From NCBI GenBank assembly GCA_948567375.1, contig OX419755.1:54020291-54084290 (forward strand): a stretch of DNA of 64,000 nt, given 5' to 3'. The position numbers and the translations under genes were made by a program. Position 1 is the stretch's first letter. Each line of letters begins with the position of its first letter. A model generated the notes under the pieces. The model was not told the origin of the DNA and ran no database searches. It saw nothing but the letters and a program-made list of their open reading frames with translations. This document shows, piece after piece, positions 33,423 through 47,100 of this stretch. Origin of the DNA: Lunularia cruciata. Lineage: Eukaryota > Streptophyta > Marchantiopsida > Lunulariales > Lunulariaceae.

Positions 33423-36107
33423 GAATTTGGAGAAAACCGGATTGATTTGGTTGAAGGTGCAGTTCCGGTTCGGCAACGGCAATACCGCTTGAACCCAAAG
33501 TACTCGCTGTTGGTGAAAGATGAAATAGATAAGTACTTAGGGGCCGGAATCACCTTCCTTGTCTTAAGCAGTGAATGGGTCTCCCCTATTGTCATTGTTC
33601 CAAAGAAGAAAACAAGGAAGATCCAAGTGTGCCAAGACTTCCGGAAGTTGAACGCAGTCACAAGGAAAGATCATCATCCCTTGCCTTTTACCGATACAAT
33701 TTTAGATCAGGTAGCGGGGCATCCTTGCTATAGTTTTCTAGATGGATTTTCAGGGTACAATCAAGTATCCATTCAAGAAGAAGACAAGGATAAAACTACA
33801 TTCACGACCGATTGGGGCACTTTTGCTTACAATCAAATGCCCTTTGGGTTGTGTAATGCTCCCGCTACTTTCCAGCGGATGATGAATTCAATATTCAAAG
33901 ATTTCCTGTGCAAATTTGTGGAAGTTTTCATTGATGACTTTTGTGTGTTTGGACGAAGAGATGTACATTTAGATTAGCTTTGCCAAACATTTGAAAGGTG
34001 TCATTTTGCCGGCTTGTCATTACACCCAGAGAAATGCTTCTTTGCAATGAAGGAGGGAATTCTTTTGGGGCACCGGGTGTCAAGCCAAGGTATTGAAGTC
34101 GATGTTGAGAAGGTCAAGATAATTGTAGCTTTGGAATCCCCGAAGAACATCCGGGAGCTAAGAGCCTTCTTGGGACATGTCGGATACTACAGACGCTTTG
34201 TGTCAAACTATGCAGTGCTTGCTGCACCACTTACAAAGCTTCTGAAGAAATCCAAAGACTATCTGTGGGAAGCAAATCAAGAAGAAGCTTTCCAGGTGTT
34301 GAAGAAGAAGCTGGTTGAAGCACCAGTTATGAGGGCCCCAAATTGGGATGTCCCTTTTCATGTATATGTGGACACTTTGTCCATGGCCATCGGAGTCTTC
34401 TTAAGTTAGAAGGACAAAAAGAAGAAGGACTACCCGGTGTATTATGCCAGCCGACAACTTTCAGTTTCTGAAAAGAACTATTCAACGACTGAAAGAGAAG
34501 CACTCGGAATGGTATATGCTTGCAAGAAATTTTGCCATTATCTGTTGGGATACAAGTTTGTCTTCTATGTTGACCATTACGCCTTGCAACATTTTGTCAA
34601 GAAGGCAGATTTATCTGGGTGAATTGCAAGATGGATCTTGTTGTTACAAGAGTTCACATATACTATACAAGTAAGGAAGGGAGCTTTGCATTCAAATGCG
34701 GACTTCCTGTCCAGGTTAGAAACTCAAGACCAGGAGTGGAAAATTGACAATTGGTTCCCTGATGAAGAGTTGTATCACTTATCAGCAATGCAAAGTACGA
34801 GGTATGCAGCTGAATATCATTATCTGAATACTCTCCATTGTCCTGAGGGGATGGACCTAGAACAGCGGGCAGTCTTTCTCAAGAAAATAGGGCCGTACCA
34901 GCTTAAACACAACATTTTATTTAAGATGGGCAAAGACAAAGTACTTCGGCGATGCTTGGAGACATACAAAGTAGGCGGAGTGATTGAATCTTTGCACTCC
35001 AAAGCATCGAGAGGACACTATGCTCTAAAGAATACTGTAAAGAAAATTCTTTTGGTAGGGTATTGGTGGCCTACAATGTACAAAGATGTACATGCTCATA
35101 TCCAAAGCTGTGATGCTTGTCAAAGAACAGGGAAACAGACGGCTACTTCTCAATGGCCTTTGAGACCAATTTTGCCTTTGGCCCCATTTGAGAAATGGGA
35201 GATTGATTTTGTGGGTCCTATTCAACCAGTGACCCGAGTAACAAGAAAGCGATACATTTTGGTTTGCACTGACTATGCTACCAAGATGGTCAGCGCTGAA
35301 GCAACTTGTAGAGATGATGCTGAAATGGTGGCAGAATTTTTCTTTCAAAACATCATCTCCCGATATGGGTGTCCTCTAGAATTGGTCAGTGACCGAGGAA
35401 CACATTTTTTGAACTTTGTAATAGAGGCGTTAACCAAGTACTTTCAGATTAAACATCGGAAGATGACTCCTTATAACCCAAAAGCAAATGGCTTAACGGA
35501 AAAAGCAAATGGGTTACTTTGTAAAATTTTGAATAAGGTGATTGTCAATTACGCCTATGATTGGGATACAAAATTACCAGCCGCGTTGTGGGCATATCAA
35601 ATGACTGAAAAGATTACAACCAAACAAACTCCATACTTCTTGACATATGGCTTGCATCCCATACTGCCAATTGAATTTGAAGTTCCGACATATTGGGTTC
35701 TTTGCAAAGAACAAATGTCGGAAGAAGACAGTCAAGATCTTTAGATTCATCAACTGATGTGGTTAGAAGAGAAAAGAGATGATGCAATGCAAACCACGAA
35801 AGAAGTCCAAGCATAGAGGAAAGCCAGGCACGATAAGAGAATCAAGCCTGTGGCTATACGTGAAGGAGATTTAGTTTTGTTATATGACAATCGCCAAATA
35901 TTTTTTCCAGGCAAGTTGCATTTGAGATGGATGGGTCCCTATCGAGTTCTTCATCTTTACAAAAATGGGTTCATGCAGCTTGTAGACTTGGAAGGTAATC
36001 CTTTTGCCACTCGAGTAAACGGGTGGAGAGTTCGGAGATATTGGACCATAGACTCGGAAGTTTCTAAAACACCCAAGGTCTATGTTTGCGGGGACGCTCA
36101 TATTTGA
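33423..36107 (+). pseudogene. Element E reverse transcriptase, RNase H, integrase
   Basis: Same frame as gag, interrupted by five stops (33975, 34407, 34620, 35742, 35814). RT runs from about 33460 to 34250, with YSFLDGFSGYNQV, MPFGLCNAPATFQRMM and catalytic FIDD at 33927-33938. RNase H (YVDTLSMAIGVFLS, TTEREALGMVYA, VDHYALQ) runs 34360-34610. The integrase zinc region ends CDACQRTGK near 35120. The core has WEIDFVGP (about 35200), SDRGTHF (about 35390) and NGLTEKAN (about 35490), so the D,D,E triad is present. The C-terminus has WMGPYRV and VNGWRVRRYW and ends 36107. There is no chromodomain. The element would be autonomous but for the stops. Confidence 0.9.
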
Positions 36108-36118
36108 GAGAGGGGGTA
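36105..36118 (+). other. Polypurine tract of element E
   Basis: GAGAGAGGGGGTA directly precedes the LTR start TGTGGTGCCC at 36119. Confidence 0.8.
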
Positions 36119-39058
36119 TGTGGTGCCCACATTTTTTGTTTTTTTCAAAATAAAGGAGAAGAAGTGTATAGAGAAGTTGGATTGCGCCTGTATGGCCAAA
36201 GAAGGTGAAGAAAAGAGTCTTCGGGATGAAACCTGAAGTAAAGTGACTTCGGGTCATAAGACGAAGTACTCAGAAATGCCCTATCAGCATACAACCCAAA
36301 GTAAATTGTCTTCATATTGGGGGGAGCTCAACTCGAGGTGAAGATAGTCTAACAACCTTTCATCGGGGTGAGAAATTCAAGAAGGGGCCGTTTAAAAACT
36401 GGCGGCCCATATGCGCAAAGGTTTATTGATAGTGACAGGTGCATGCCGGAGGTGTGATTTCTCGGTAGAAACTTGAAGTGACAAAAGACGAAGAAGTGAA
36501 ACTCTATAAAAATCAAACTTGCAACGACAAAATGTCAAGTAATTTTCCATCACCGTTGAGAAGTCGTCTTGTAGGTGATAAGGGGAAGGGAAATAGAGTT
36601 GGGATCGTGTCAGTGTGCAAGGGAGAAGTCACGAGAGTGAAATCAAGAGAGGGGGAGAAAGTAGGAGAGATGGGAGGAGGAAAGATGAACTCCAAATTCG
36701 CAATGAGAAATCATGCAATTCGGAGGTTAGACGTAATAGCAAGGATCGAAGTCTTGAGCCGACTTTGGATCACATTTTTGGCATGGAACTGGAATGTAAG
36801 CTTTCCAGGATTCATGACAGAAATCATCAAGAGTAAGTGTCTCGATGGACCCGAGGAAGAAGGGAAGAGAGGAAATCCGGCTTGCTGGAGAGAGTCGGAT
36901 TGGAGACTCGTACTCGGGAAGGAGGCAGGCTCAGAGCAGGGAGCCACGTTCTTGGGGAAAGGAGAGATAGCTCAGGAGACTCAGGAGGTGAGAGATGCTT
37001 TCTCTTTGAAGAGAACGAAGAATGGGTATAAGGTTGAGAGTTACAAGGATCCAGTGAAGAGAGGGATCGTGAGTGCTCTCATGGCAATCTTGAAGCCGGA
37101 GAGAACAACTTATGTGATGAAGCACCAAGCGGTGTTCTTCCATAAGTTGTTTGCAGGAGAACCTATAAATTGGGCAAGATGCTTCCATGGGAGGATGAGA
37201 CAGATGGTGTGGAATTTGCAGGATAAGTTGCCACCACACTACATCGTGCCATTTGCAGCACATTTTTACCTCGGGTTGAATTTGCTCAATTTGGCGGAGT
37301 GAAGCAGAATGGTGTCTCACTTCCATCTCGACTTGAGAAGAGAAGTCGACATGGAGGAACAGCAGTACATTCTCCAAATCCAAAGCACGGATGAGTACTA
37401 CCTGAAGATGGGTAAGATTGTGGAGATAGAAGCGAGCACTCCAAAATCAAAGAAGAGGAGTCGGCAAGGGGAAGCCGAAGACATCAAGAAACCTCGGAAG
37501 GTGCAGAGAAGTAACCCGAGGCGAGGTATGATGGTAATTGAGTCGGAAGATGAAGACTCAGAAGGAGATGCCGAGCTCAAAACTGAAGACTCGGAACATG
37601 AGGAGGAGCCTGAGCTAACGCTGTAGAGCGGATATACAAGCAGTGATAGTGATGAAGGGAGAGAGATGACATCGGCGCTAGCGGCTGAAGAAGAAGAAGA
37701 AGAAGTGCAAGCTAAGATGGAAGCCGAAGACAACACACAGTTGGAAGACGAAGTAACTGTGCCCAAAGAAAAGAAGATTGCAGTACAGCGAGGAGTTCGC
37801 TCAAGACATAAGGCAAAGTGTGAAGCGGGGCCAAGTAAAGTGAAGGAAGAGGTAGGAGAAAGCTCGGGAAGTGAGGCGTCGATTCCGATACAAAGACTGC
37901 AGAGAAGAAGGCAAGTATCGGATGAACACAAAGTACAAAGAGAAGTGATCACACGCAAAGAAGTAACCACGAGCGATGGAGTGGAGTACTTGCGGGAAGT
38001 AGTGTGTCCGTTGTTGGTGAAGTTAGAACATAAGAAGAAGGAAATGCAGTCAACATGTCTAGAGGTAAAGACTGTGTTGCAGGTATTGACCAGATTAGAA
38101 GAAGAGAACTCGGAGTTGAGGAAGAGTATAACCCGAGGTGAGGAGGAAAGAGAAGCACTGCAAGCGGAGGCAGTAGAGAGAAGTCAAGTAATTGAAGACC
38201 TGAAGAGAGAAGTAAATTATCAAGAGGATCTTGTGAAGAAGAGTGACATAGCAAGGGAGAGACAAGTAGCAGAGTACAAGATTTTGAAGCATTAGTTTGC
38301 TGATTCAAGAGTAGAAGTAATCCATGCTATGGCGAGGGTAGCAGCTAAGGACAAGGAGCTCAATAGAGTGATGGAGAGTGTCGAGGAGAAGAAGCAACTC
38401 TGGCCAAGAGAGTTGGCGGCACGATACCGAGAAGAAGAACGACTACGAGAGTTACTTCGTAATCAAGAAGAGAAGGTTGTACAGAAAGAGAAGGAGAAGG
38501 AGACAGTGAAAGCCGAATTCAAAGCCAAGTTGGCAATGTACAGAGGGGATTGGCTTGCAGATCGAGAGCGAGAAAGAAAGTTGTGATTGGAGCCATTGAA
38601 GGAGATTGTCCTCAGGATGAACGCAATGTTGAGTACAGAGGCCAGCGTTCGAATTGAAGAAACAAGACTGCACGAGTTGAAGTTGTTGGTGCAAGAGACG
38701 AGGCAAAGATAGGCAAAAGACACGGATATGAACGCTTTGTTGATCAAGTTAAGAACTCATGTAGACAAGAAGATTTTAGAGGTTGAAGATAACATCTCAA
38801 TTAGATCAGACTTAGTGAAAATAGAGATAGAAAAACTTTGGAAGGATGTTAGAGCAAAACCTGAAGTAGATAACATAGGAGTACAAATTTCTTTGGAGTT
38901 ACCATTGGAGACATTAGAGAAGAGTGGGTCGGGAGATAAGGAGTTAGATAGATTACCTGATAGTGGAATTTCAGATCAGGAAAGAGAATTGTTAGAATTA
39001 GTGGAAGGTGTAGAAGATATGAAACCCGAGGACAGAGTAGTAGGAAGTAAAATTACTT
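36119..39058 (+). mobile_element. 3' LTR of element E, truncated, with its copy of the LTR frame
   Basis: It matches 26171-29103 closely and stops at 'aaaattactt'. The final 0.84 kb of the LTR is missing and element B gag follows. The LTR-encoded frame is kept in one phase from 36478 to the truncation. It has its own set of stops (at about 37300, 37624, 38293, 38584 and 38710), only some shared with the 5' LTR (27676 with 37624; 28756 with 38710). Shared stops imply the element was already carrying a damaged frame when it inserted. Confidence 0.85.
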
Positions 39059-40519
39059 CTTGGAGGGATCATGCTCTTGGGTTTTGAAACTGAATGTTGC
39101 CCAATTCCATTGGAAATGGTCCACCAAAATGATGTGTTTCTGCCCAATAACATTGAGTCAGGACTACTCCTTCACCCTCTCTAAGTGCCCTTGCTATTCT
39201 TTGAGCAAAAGCAATGGCTTCAAAAATAGTGCAAGGATTTTGTACCATTACTTCTTGGAAAATATGCTCTTTTAACCTTTGTTTGAAATTGTCCAGAACT
39301 TTTGTTGGACTCCTGTTGGTGTTGGACTCATGTTGGTTATTGTGATTTGTAGATCAGGAAATGCTTCCACATACTCTTGTATGATGTTCTTCTTCTTCAA
39401 CCTTCATAGTTGAGTTCAGGCCATCTACACAAAATCATTGTATTGGAAGTTCTTTAGTAGCCCTTCCTACATCACCGTCCAAGTGACCTCTCTTCCTTCT
39501 AACAACATTGTTTGTTCCCAAGCATCATACCATGTGAAGGCTTTATTAATCAAGTAACCACATGCAAATATGTATTCATAATGATGGTTATCTATGTTGT
39601 GAATAATAAGAAGTATTAATTTATTCTTCAAATCTAGTTCTCTTATAAAATATTATCTCTTGTAAGGCTTGATATTGCATGTCTTCTTCATCCTTAACAG
39701 CATGTGGATTCATTATTGATCGGGGTCAATTGTCATTGGCATGAATGGCTCTCCAAGTACTTCAACCATTGGTATTGGATTTTGAGACAATTCCTCTTCT
39801 TGCATTGCCTGATCATTCTTGAAGGTACAAACTTGACTTTGCAATGCTTCCATGGTCATCTTGATCTCTTGAAACTTGTTCAACATCCCATGTATTCCTT
39901 GCATCAAATCTTGTAACTATGGTTCCATGAATACTTCACATAGCAATGCTCAAACATTACTTCTTACTACATATAGAGTTAATATGATGACTCAAGAGGG
40001 GACAAAGACTATTGGGATTACCATTGAGACTTTAGAGGCTATCACTTGTTGATAATATTCCTTGCCAAAATTGCAAACTATGAAATCCCTAAATACCACT
40101 TTCAATCTAACCATATAACAAATTTATACTTGAGTGTTGAAAGGAAGAAGAACTGGTATATTTAGATCCATCAAAATAGAATATAGATTATCAAATCCCA
40201 CACTCTATTGTAGATCACTACAAATAGATCATCATGTTTGGTGAATTAATCATTATATCCATGAACTCTACTCCAAAATGGCAAATGAGATATACTCTTA
40301 CTTGCTCTTGTTGGATATACATAACCTTGATGTAGAATATATTCAAGAACAAAATGCAAGTTGCATGAAATTGTCCTCCAAGAGCCTCCATCCTATCCTC
40401 CTTCTAAAACACTCCTAATCTATCAATTTTGCTATGGTTTCTTTCCTCCAAATTACTCAATCTCAATAAGCCATGTTCCTCCAAGAGGAGTGATTCACTA
40501 TCTTGGATTGAAACACCTA
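39059..40519 (-). pseudogene. Element B gag and leader
   Basis: Minus-strand gag remnant. A coiled-coil-like N-terminal piece (MMQGIHGMLNKFQEIKMTME...) lies at 39907-39713, and capsid-like coding lies leftward from 39500 to 39060 with many stops. It is separated from the element B protease by element E. About 40050-40519 is leader. Part of the gag C-terminus appears lost at the E junction, because the protease-side piece ends at 26170 without an obvious zinc knuckle. Confidence 0.6.
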
Positions 40520-40531
40520 CTCTGATACCAT
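40520..40531 (-). other. Primer-binding site (initiator tRNA-Met) of element B
   Basis: Plus-strand ctctgataccat is the complement of TGGTATCAGAG, an exact 11-base match to the plant initiator tRNA-Met site, adjoining the LTR. Confidence 0.85.
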
Positions 40532-41133
40532 TGTAATGTTTTAAGGATAGGAGAACTTCCAACAAAAAACCTAAAAGATAAAACACAAAGCTTCACACTC
40601 AAAACTACAATGCCCAAAAGGAGCACTTTGTCTTTATTATATAACAAAGAGGATTCCCTCAAAGGAAGTTCCATCCTTGGATCATATACATGGATTGGTG
40701 ATATTTCAATGAGCTCTACCTTTAGATTGGTTGTATGCATGGGTGGCATGTTGGTTTTGGACCTATTTGGTTGGTCAAACAAGCTTTGATTGGAGGGAAT
40801 ATTTAGAGAATCTTCTTATAGGAATCTTAGAATCACATGGATGAGGTATAGTTAGAAAGCTCTTGTTGAGATAAACAAGGGAGGGGAGGGGAGCCAACCT
40901 TTTATCCTCCCAAGAGCAAGATCTTCACATTTTTGAGGCCTAATTCATCCATGTAGGCCTCCAAAATTGGCTTTGAAGTTTTCAGGCCATTTTTGGCTTC
41001 TACCCTATTAGTAGAAGTACTCTTTTGGTGATACCTCTATATGATATACTTAGTCCATCATATATAACATCCTTCTAGATGTTACCAAGCCAATTTTCAC
41101 CTTTAGGTAATGTATCTAGCTATTGGTAGTATA
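40532..41133 (-). mobile_element. 5' LTR of element B
   Basis: 602 bp, TGTAATGTTTTAAGG...GGTAGTATA on the plus strand. It is similar to 22629-23153 and, more distantly, to the solo LTRs of family B. It is followed by target duplication gtagg. Confidence 0.85.
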
Positions 41134-41138
41134 GTAGG

Positions 41139-41247
41139 ATAGACTCCTCCTTACCCACTATTCCTCAAAGTAAACTATCTGCTCCTTGGTGAAAAAAAAT
41201 ATCCTCCACCATTAAGTAAGGTTTAGATCTTACTGTAAGGGCCTTCT
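41139..41247 (-). pseudogene. Element C integrase, upstream fragment
   Basis: The minus strand continues the zinc-binding region of element C integrase, cut by element B (YYLMVEDIFFTKEQIVYF-like coding). It ends where the plus-strand LTR A begins. Confidence 0.55.
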
Positions 41248-44158
41248 TGTAACAATATGGAGTTTACTGACAAGTTAGTCAAGATTAACAAAGGAGCAAA
41301 CAAGCCAAATTAGCGTAGAATATTATAGAAGCATCTAGGAGGGTACATGGTACCTTCCGAGTATTGGATAACATGCATGCCAAGTGGTGACTTATAGGAG
41401 GAAGTTTCTCAAGAAGCTTCTTGGCTTTCTTAGCTTCCATGTCAATTAGGTGGTTTTTAGAAGGAAGCTTCTTGGCAAGCTTTGCTTGTAGACCAAATAG
41501 GCGGCTTCTAGAAAAAGGCATCTTGATTAGCTTGACTTGCACTCTTAGAAAGTGGCTTCTTGAGAAGCTTCTCAAGAGCCTTGCATGCTTCCCTACAAAT
41601 ACCAAAGCCCAAGCTCATACTAAACATTTGAAGTTTCACTCATTCAAGAGTCCCAATGTGATCTTTCACTTTGATATTCCATTCTCCTATTTCTCTCCTT
41701 AGTCTCATGTGATAACTTGGCAAATATCACTTTTGTGGTAATTGAGTAAGTAAAGTTTGTTCCCGCAGAGATACGAGTCAGAATTGGTCAAATACAAAGC
41801 ATTGTAATAATTGTAGTTCTTCTTGGTTGCGTCTTTAGTCTTTAAGGTAGAAACTACACCCAAAAGAGAGTAACAAGCACTGGCTTGCAGTCTTGTCACA
41901 AATTAACACTCCTTAATCACAACTCCATCAAATCTTTCCAAACAATTGTGATTGTGATGATTCAGGCTCTCCCAAAAATGACACTTCACTGCAAAATGAC
42001 TTTACCTCAGAATTGTGTTCCACCCTTCCATTGAAGGCACAACTTCCTTGATTGAAATTGCTTCACATCAACCTCGCACTGCACTCACAAATGTAGAATA
42101 CTACCAACACTACAGTTCCTCTCAGATCTGTCAAGGCATTGCTTCAATTGCACTTCACTCAGGATCAAACACACAGAATGAAGATCAAGGCTGTGGAATC
42201 CAACATCCAACAAGCACACTGACTTGCACTTTGAATTTCTCCAAACACTCACAAACACAAACAAAAAGTTGACACTTGGAATCAAGCTTAAGCAACAAGC
42301 ACTGCTTCACAACACTTTGCTTTATCTATTCTCAGAATTATGAGCATTAAATAACATGATACTACGAATGCCATTCTTAAATAATGAAGCAATTGATACT
42401 TATCTTCCTAATGCACCTCTTCCTAATGCCTCTACAAACCTGTAGATCTGAAATGACAATGCATCTCTTCATATCTGCCTATTCAAATCTCAAATTGGTT
42501 ACTAATCCAATCCGATGTCTACTTCTTCTTTGGCTTTCAAACCCGATCCCGAAGTAACTATACTTCCTAATACTTTGTCCTCGGGTTTCACAACTCCTAC
42601 ATCTTCTACCAGATCTAACAATTCTCTTTCTTGATCTGACATTTCACTAGTGGGTAATCTATCTAACCCCTTATTTGTTGACCCACTCTTCTCTAATGTC
42701 TCCAATGGTAACTCTGAAGACATCTACACTCCTACTTCATCTACTTTGGGTTTTGCTCTAACATCTTTCCGAAGTTTATCTATCTCTAACTTCACTAGAT
42801 CTAATCTAATCATAATATTGTCTTTGACTTCCAATATCTTCCTATCTACCCAAGTTTTGAGACTAGTTAACAGAGCATTCAAATCTGTATCCTTCGCATG
42901 TCTCCTCCTTGTCTCCTGCACCAACAACTTCAACTTGTGCAGCCTCGTCTCTTCAATACAAACACTGGCCTCTATACTCAGCATCACATTCATCTTGATT
43001 ACGATCTCCTTCAATGGCTCCAATCTCATCTTCCTGTCACGCTCCCGATCTGCAAGCCAATCTTCCTTGTACATTGCAAACTCTACCTCAAACTCGGCTT
43101 TCACAGTTTCCTTCTCCTTCTCCTTTTGCACAATCTTCTCCTCCTAATTACGAAGTAACTCTCGTAATCATTCTTCTTCCCTATACCTCACTATCAACTC
43201 CCATTGCTACAGTTGCTTCTTCTCTTCTACACTCTCCATCACTCTATTGAGTTCTTGTTCCTTCTCTGCTACCCTTGCTATAACATGGATAAGTTCTAGT
43301 CTTGAATCATCAAACTGCTACTTCAAGATTTTATACTCTTCTACTTGTCTCTCCCTTGCTATGTCACTCTTCTTCACAAGTTCCTCTCAATACCTCGCTT
43401 CTCTCTTCAAGTTCTCAATAACTTGACACTGCACAAATGCATCTCCTTGCAGTACTTCCCTTTCCTCCTCGCCTTGGGTTATACTCTTCTTCAACTCCGA
43501 GTTCTCTTCTTCTAGTCTTGCTAATACCTGCAACACAGTCTTCACCTCCGGACACTTTGCAACACAGTCTTCACCTCCAGACACTTTGACTGCATCTCCT
43601 TCTTTTGGTGCTCTAACTTCACTAACAATGGGCACACAATTTCTTGCAAGTACTCCACTCCATCACTCGAAAATAATTCCACCTACGGAGTGATCTCCTT
43701 CTTTACCTCTTCTTCTCCCAATACTCACCTTCTTCTTTGTAGTCGTTGTATTGGAATAGATGCTTCACTTCCCGAACTAGCATTCTCTTCCTCCCTTGCC
43801 TTGCTCGGACCCGCTTCACACTTTGCCTTGCGTCTCGACCAAACTCCCCTCTGAATCGTAATCTTCTTCTTCTTCGGCTCGGGTTTCTCGTCCTCCAACT
43901 TTGCATTATTTTCTTCCTTGAGCTCTACCCAAACTTCTTCTTCTTCTATAGTAGGTACTGACGTCATCTCCCCACCTTCATCACTATCGCTACTCGTATC
44001 CCCACTTTGTAGCATAAGCTCAAGTTCTTCCTTGTGTTCCACGTCTTCAGACTTGCACTCGGGTTTGCCTTCCGAGTCTTCTTCTAATGACGCAATCACC
44101 ACCATCCCTTTCCTTGGGTTTCCTCTCTTGGTCTTCCAAGGTCCTGTCTTCTCTATGT

Positions 44159-47100
44159 TGTGGTACCCACATTTTTTGTTTTTTTTGAAGTAAAGAAGAA
44201 GAAGTGTATAGAGAAGTCGGATTGCATCTGTATGGCCAAAGAAGGCAAAGAAAAGAGTCTTTGGGATGAAACCTGAGGTAAAGTGGCTTTGGGTCATAAG
44301 GCAAAGTACTTGGATTTGCCTTGTCAGCATACAACCCAAAGTAAGGAGTCTTCATATGGGAGGGAGCTCAACTCGAGGCAAAGACAATGTAACAACCTTT
44401 CTTCGGGGCAAGAAATTCAAGAAGGGACCGTTCAAAACCAGTGCCCATACGCGTGAAGTACAATTGATAATGACAAGCACATGCAAGAGGTGTGATTTCT
44501 TGGTAGAAACTTGAATTGAAGAGAGACAAAGAAGGTGCGACTCTATAAAAATTGGGCTAACGACGAAGCAATGTTGAGCAATTTTCCTTTGCCATTGAGG
44601 AGTCGTCCTATAGGTGATCATGGGAAGGGAAGTAGAGTTGAAGACGCGCTAGTGTGTAGAGGAGAATTCAAGAGAGTGGAACCAAGAGACAGTGAGAAAG
44701 CAGGAGAGATGGGAGGAGGAAAGAAGAACTCCAAATTCACAGTGCAAAATCATGTGATTTAGAGGTTAGATGTGATCACGAGAATCAAAGTCTTGAGCCG
44801 ACTTTGGATCACATTCTTGGCATGGAACTGGAATGTAAGTTTTCCAAGTTTTTTGACCAAGATAATCAAGAGTAAGTGTCTCGATGGCCCCAAGGAAGAG
44901 GGGAAGAGAGGAAATTTGGCTTGCTGGATAGAGTCAGATTGGAGATTAGTGCTCGAGAGAGAGGTAGGCGCGGAGCAAAGTGCCAGATTCTTGGGGAAGG
45001 GAGAAGTAGCAGAAGAAACCCAAGAAGTGAGGGATGCTTTCTCTTCAAAGAGAACAAAGAATGGGTATAAGGTCAAGAGTTACAAAGATCCAGTGAAGAG
45101 AGGGATTGTGAGTGCTCTCATGGCAATCCTGAAGCTGGAGAGAACGACTTATGTGATGAAACACCAAGCGGTGTTCTTCCATAAGATGTTTGCAAGAGAA
45201 CCTATCAACTAGGCAAGGTGCTTCCATGGGAAGACAAGACAAATGGTGTGGAATTTGTGGGATAAGTTGCCTCCAAACTACATCATGCCGTTTGCAACAC
45301 ATTTCTACCTCGGGTTGAATTTGCTCAATTTGGCGGAGCATAATAGAATGGTGTCTCACTTCCATCCCGACTTGAGAAGAGAAGTCGACGCGGAGGAGCA
45401 ACAATACATTCTTCAAATCCGAAGCATGGATGAGTACTATGCAAAGATGGGCAAGAGCATGGAGATAGAAGTAAGTATTCCGAAGTCAAAGAAGAGGAGT
45501 CGAGAAGGAGAAGGCAAAGATGTAGAAAAGACAAGGCCTTGGAAGACCAGGAGAGGAAACCCAAGGAAAGGCATAGTGGTGATCGCATCATCAGAGGAAG
45601 ACTCGGAAGGCAAAGCCGAGTGCAAGTCCAAAGACTCAGAACACAAGGAAGAACCAGAGCTCATGCTGAAAAGTGGAGATATGAGTAGTGATAGTGATGA
45701 AGGTGGGGAGATGATGTCAGTGCTTGCTGCTGAAGAAGAAGAAGAAGAATTTCAGGTGGAGCTCAAGGAAGGAAATAATGAGAAGTTAGAAGATGAAGTA
45801 CTCGAGCTAGAGGAGAAGAAGTTTACTATTCAAAGAGGAGTTTGGTCAAGATGCAAGGTGAAGTGTGAAGTGGGTCTGAGTAAGGCAAGGGAAGAAGTGA
45901 ATGCTAGCTCGGGAAGTGAAGCGTCTATTTCGATACAACAATTGCAGAGAAGAAGGCAAGTATCGAGAGAAGAAGAGGTAAAGAAGGAGATTTCTAAGCA
46001 GGAGGAAGTAGTTGCGAGTGATGGAGTGGAGTACCTGCAAGAAATCATGTGCCCATTGTTGGTGAAGTTGGAGCACAAGAAGAAGGAGATGCAGTTGACA
46101 TGTCCAGAGGTGAAGACTGTGTTGCAGGTATTGGCGAGATTGGAAGAAGAGAACTTAGAGTTGAAGAAGAGTATAACCCGAGGCAAGGAGGAAAGGGAAA
46201 TACTACAAGGGGATGCAGTAGTACAGAGTCAAGTTATTGAGGACTTGAAGAGAGAAGCAAGGTATCAAGAAGAACTTGTGAAAAAGAGTGACATAGCAAG
46301 GGAAAGACAAGTAGCAGAGTACGAAATCTTGAAGCAGTAGTTTGCTGATTCTAGACTAGAAATTATCCATGCTATGGCAAGGGTAGCAAAGAAGGAACAA
46401 GAACTCAATAGAGTGATGGAGAGTGTAGAAGAGAAGAAGCAACTGTGGCAGCGAGAGTATAAGATATAGGGAAGAAGAGCGATTACAAGAGTTACTTCGT
46501 AATCAAGAGGAGAAGATTGTGTAGAAGGAGAAAGAAACTATGAAAGCCAAGTTCAAGGCAGAGTTGGTAATGTACAGGGAAGATTGGCTTGCAGATCGGG
46601 AGTGTGAAAGGAAGATGAGATTGGAGCCATTGAAGGAGATCATAATCAGAATGAATGCGATGTTGAGTACAGAAGCCAGTATTTGTATTGAAGAGACAAG
46701 GTTGCACGAGCTGAAGTTGTTGGTGCAGGAGACAAGGAGGAGACATGCAAAGGATACAAATTTGAATTCTCTATTAATTAGTCTCAGAACGCGAGTAGAT
46801 AGGAAGATATTGGAAGTCAAAGACAATATCACAATTAGATTAGATCTAGTGAAGTTAGAGATAGATAAACTTTGGAAAGATGTTTAAGCAAAACCTGAAG
46901 TAGATGAAGTAGGAGTGAAGATAGTCTTTGGAGTTGCCATTGGAGACATTAGAGAAGAATGGGTCAGCAGATAAGGAATTAGATAGATTAATCACTAGTG
47001 AAATTTTAGATCAGGAAAGAGAATTGTTAGATCTGGTAGAAGATGTAGGAGTTATGAAACCCAAGGATACAGTAGTAGGAAGTAAAGTTACTTCAAGATC

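Larger units (their letters stand above)
26171..39058 (+). mobile_element. Element E: Ty3/gypsy with 3.78-kb coding LTRs, 3' end truncated
   Basis: 5' LTR 26171-29948, primer site 29956-29973, gag-pol 30037-36107 essentially in one frame, polypurine tract 36105-36118 and 3' LTR 36119-39058. The 3' LTR lacks its last 0.84 kb, so no target duplication can be read. The element interrupts element B. The primer site TGGTGCCGCTGCTGGGGA resembles the TGGCGCCGTTGCCGGGGA site of plant Athila/Tat-type elements (known family feature), and pol lacks a chromodomain. Large LTRs holding a long frame are its most unusual trait. Confidence 0.88.
22629..41133 (-). mobile_element. Element B (Ty3/gypsy), complete ends, target duplication GTAGG, split by element E
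   Basis: 3' LTR at 22629-23153, polypurine tract, pol leftward-reading from about 26170 to 23175, gag at 39059-40519, tRNA-Met primer site at 40520-40531 and 5' LTR at 40532-41133. Perfect flanking repeats gtagg at 22624-22628 and 41134-41138 confirm one insertion. The target is the integrase gene of element C. The 12.9-kb element E lies between protease and gag. All genes are broken. Confidence 0.85.

Noticed and set aside
35614-35814. 66-codon minus-strand frame in E integrase
   Set aside because: Antisense shadow of the integrase core and tail.
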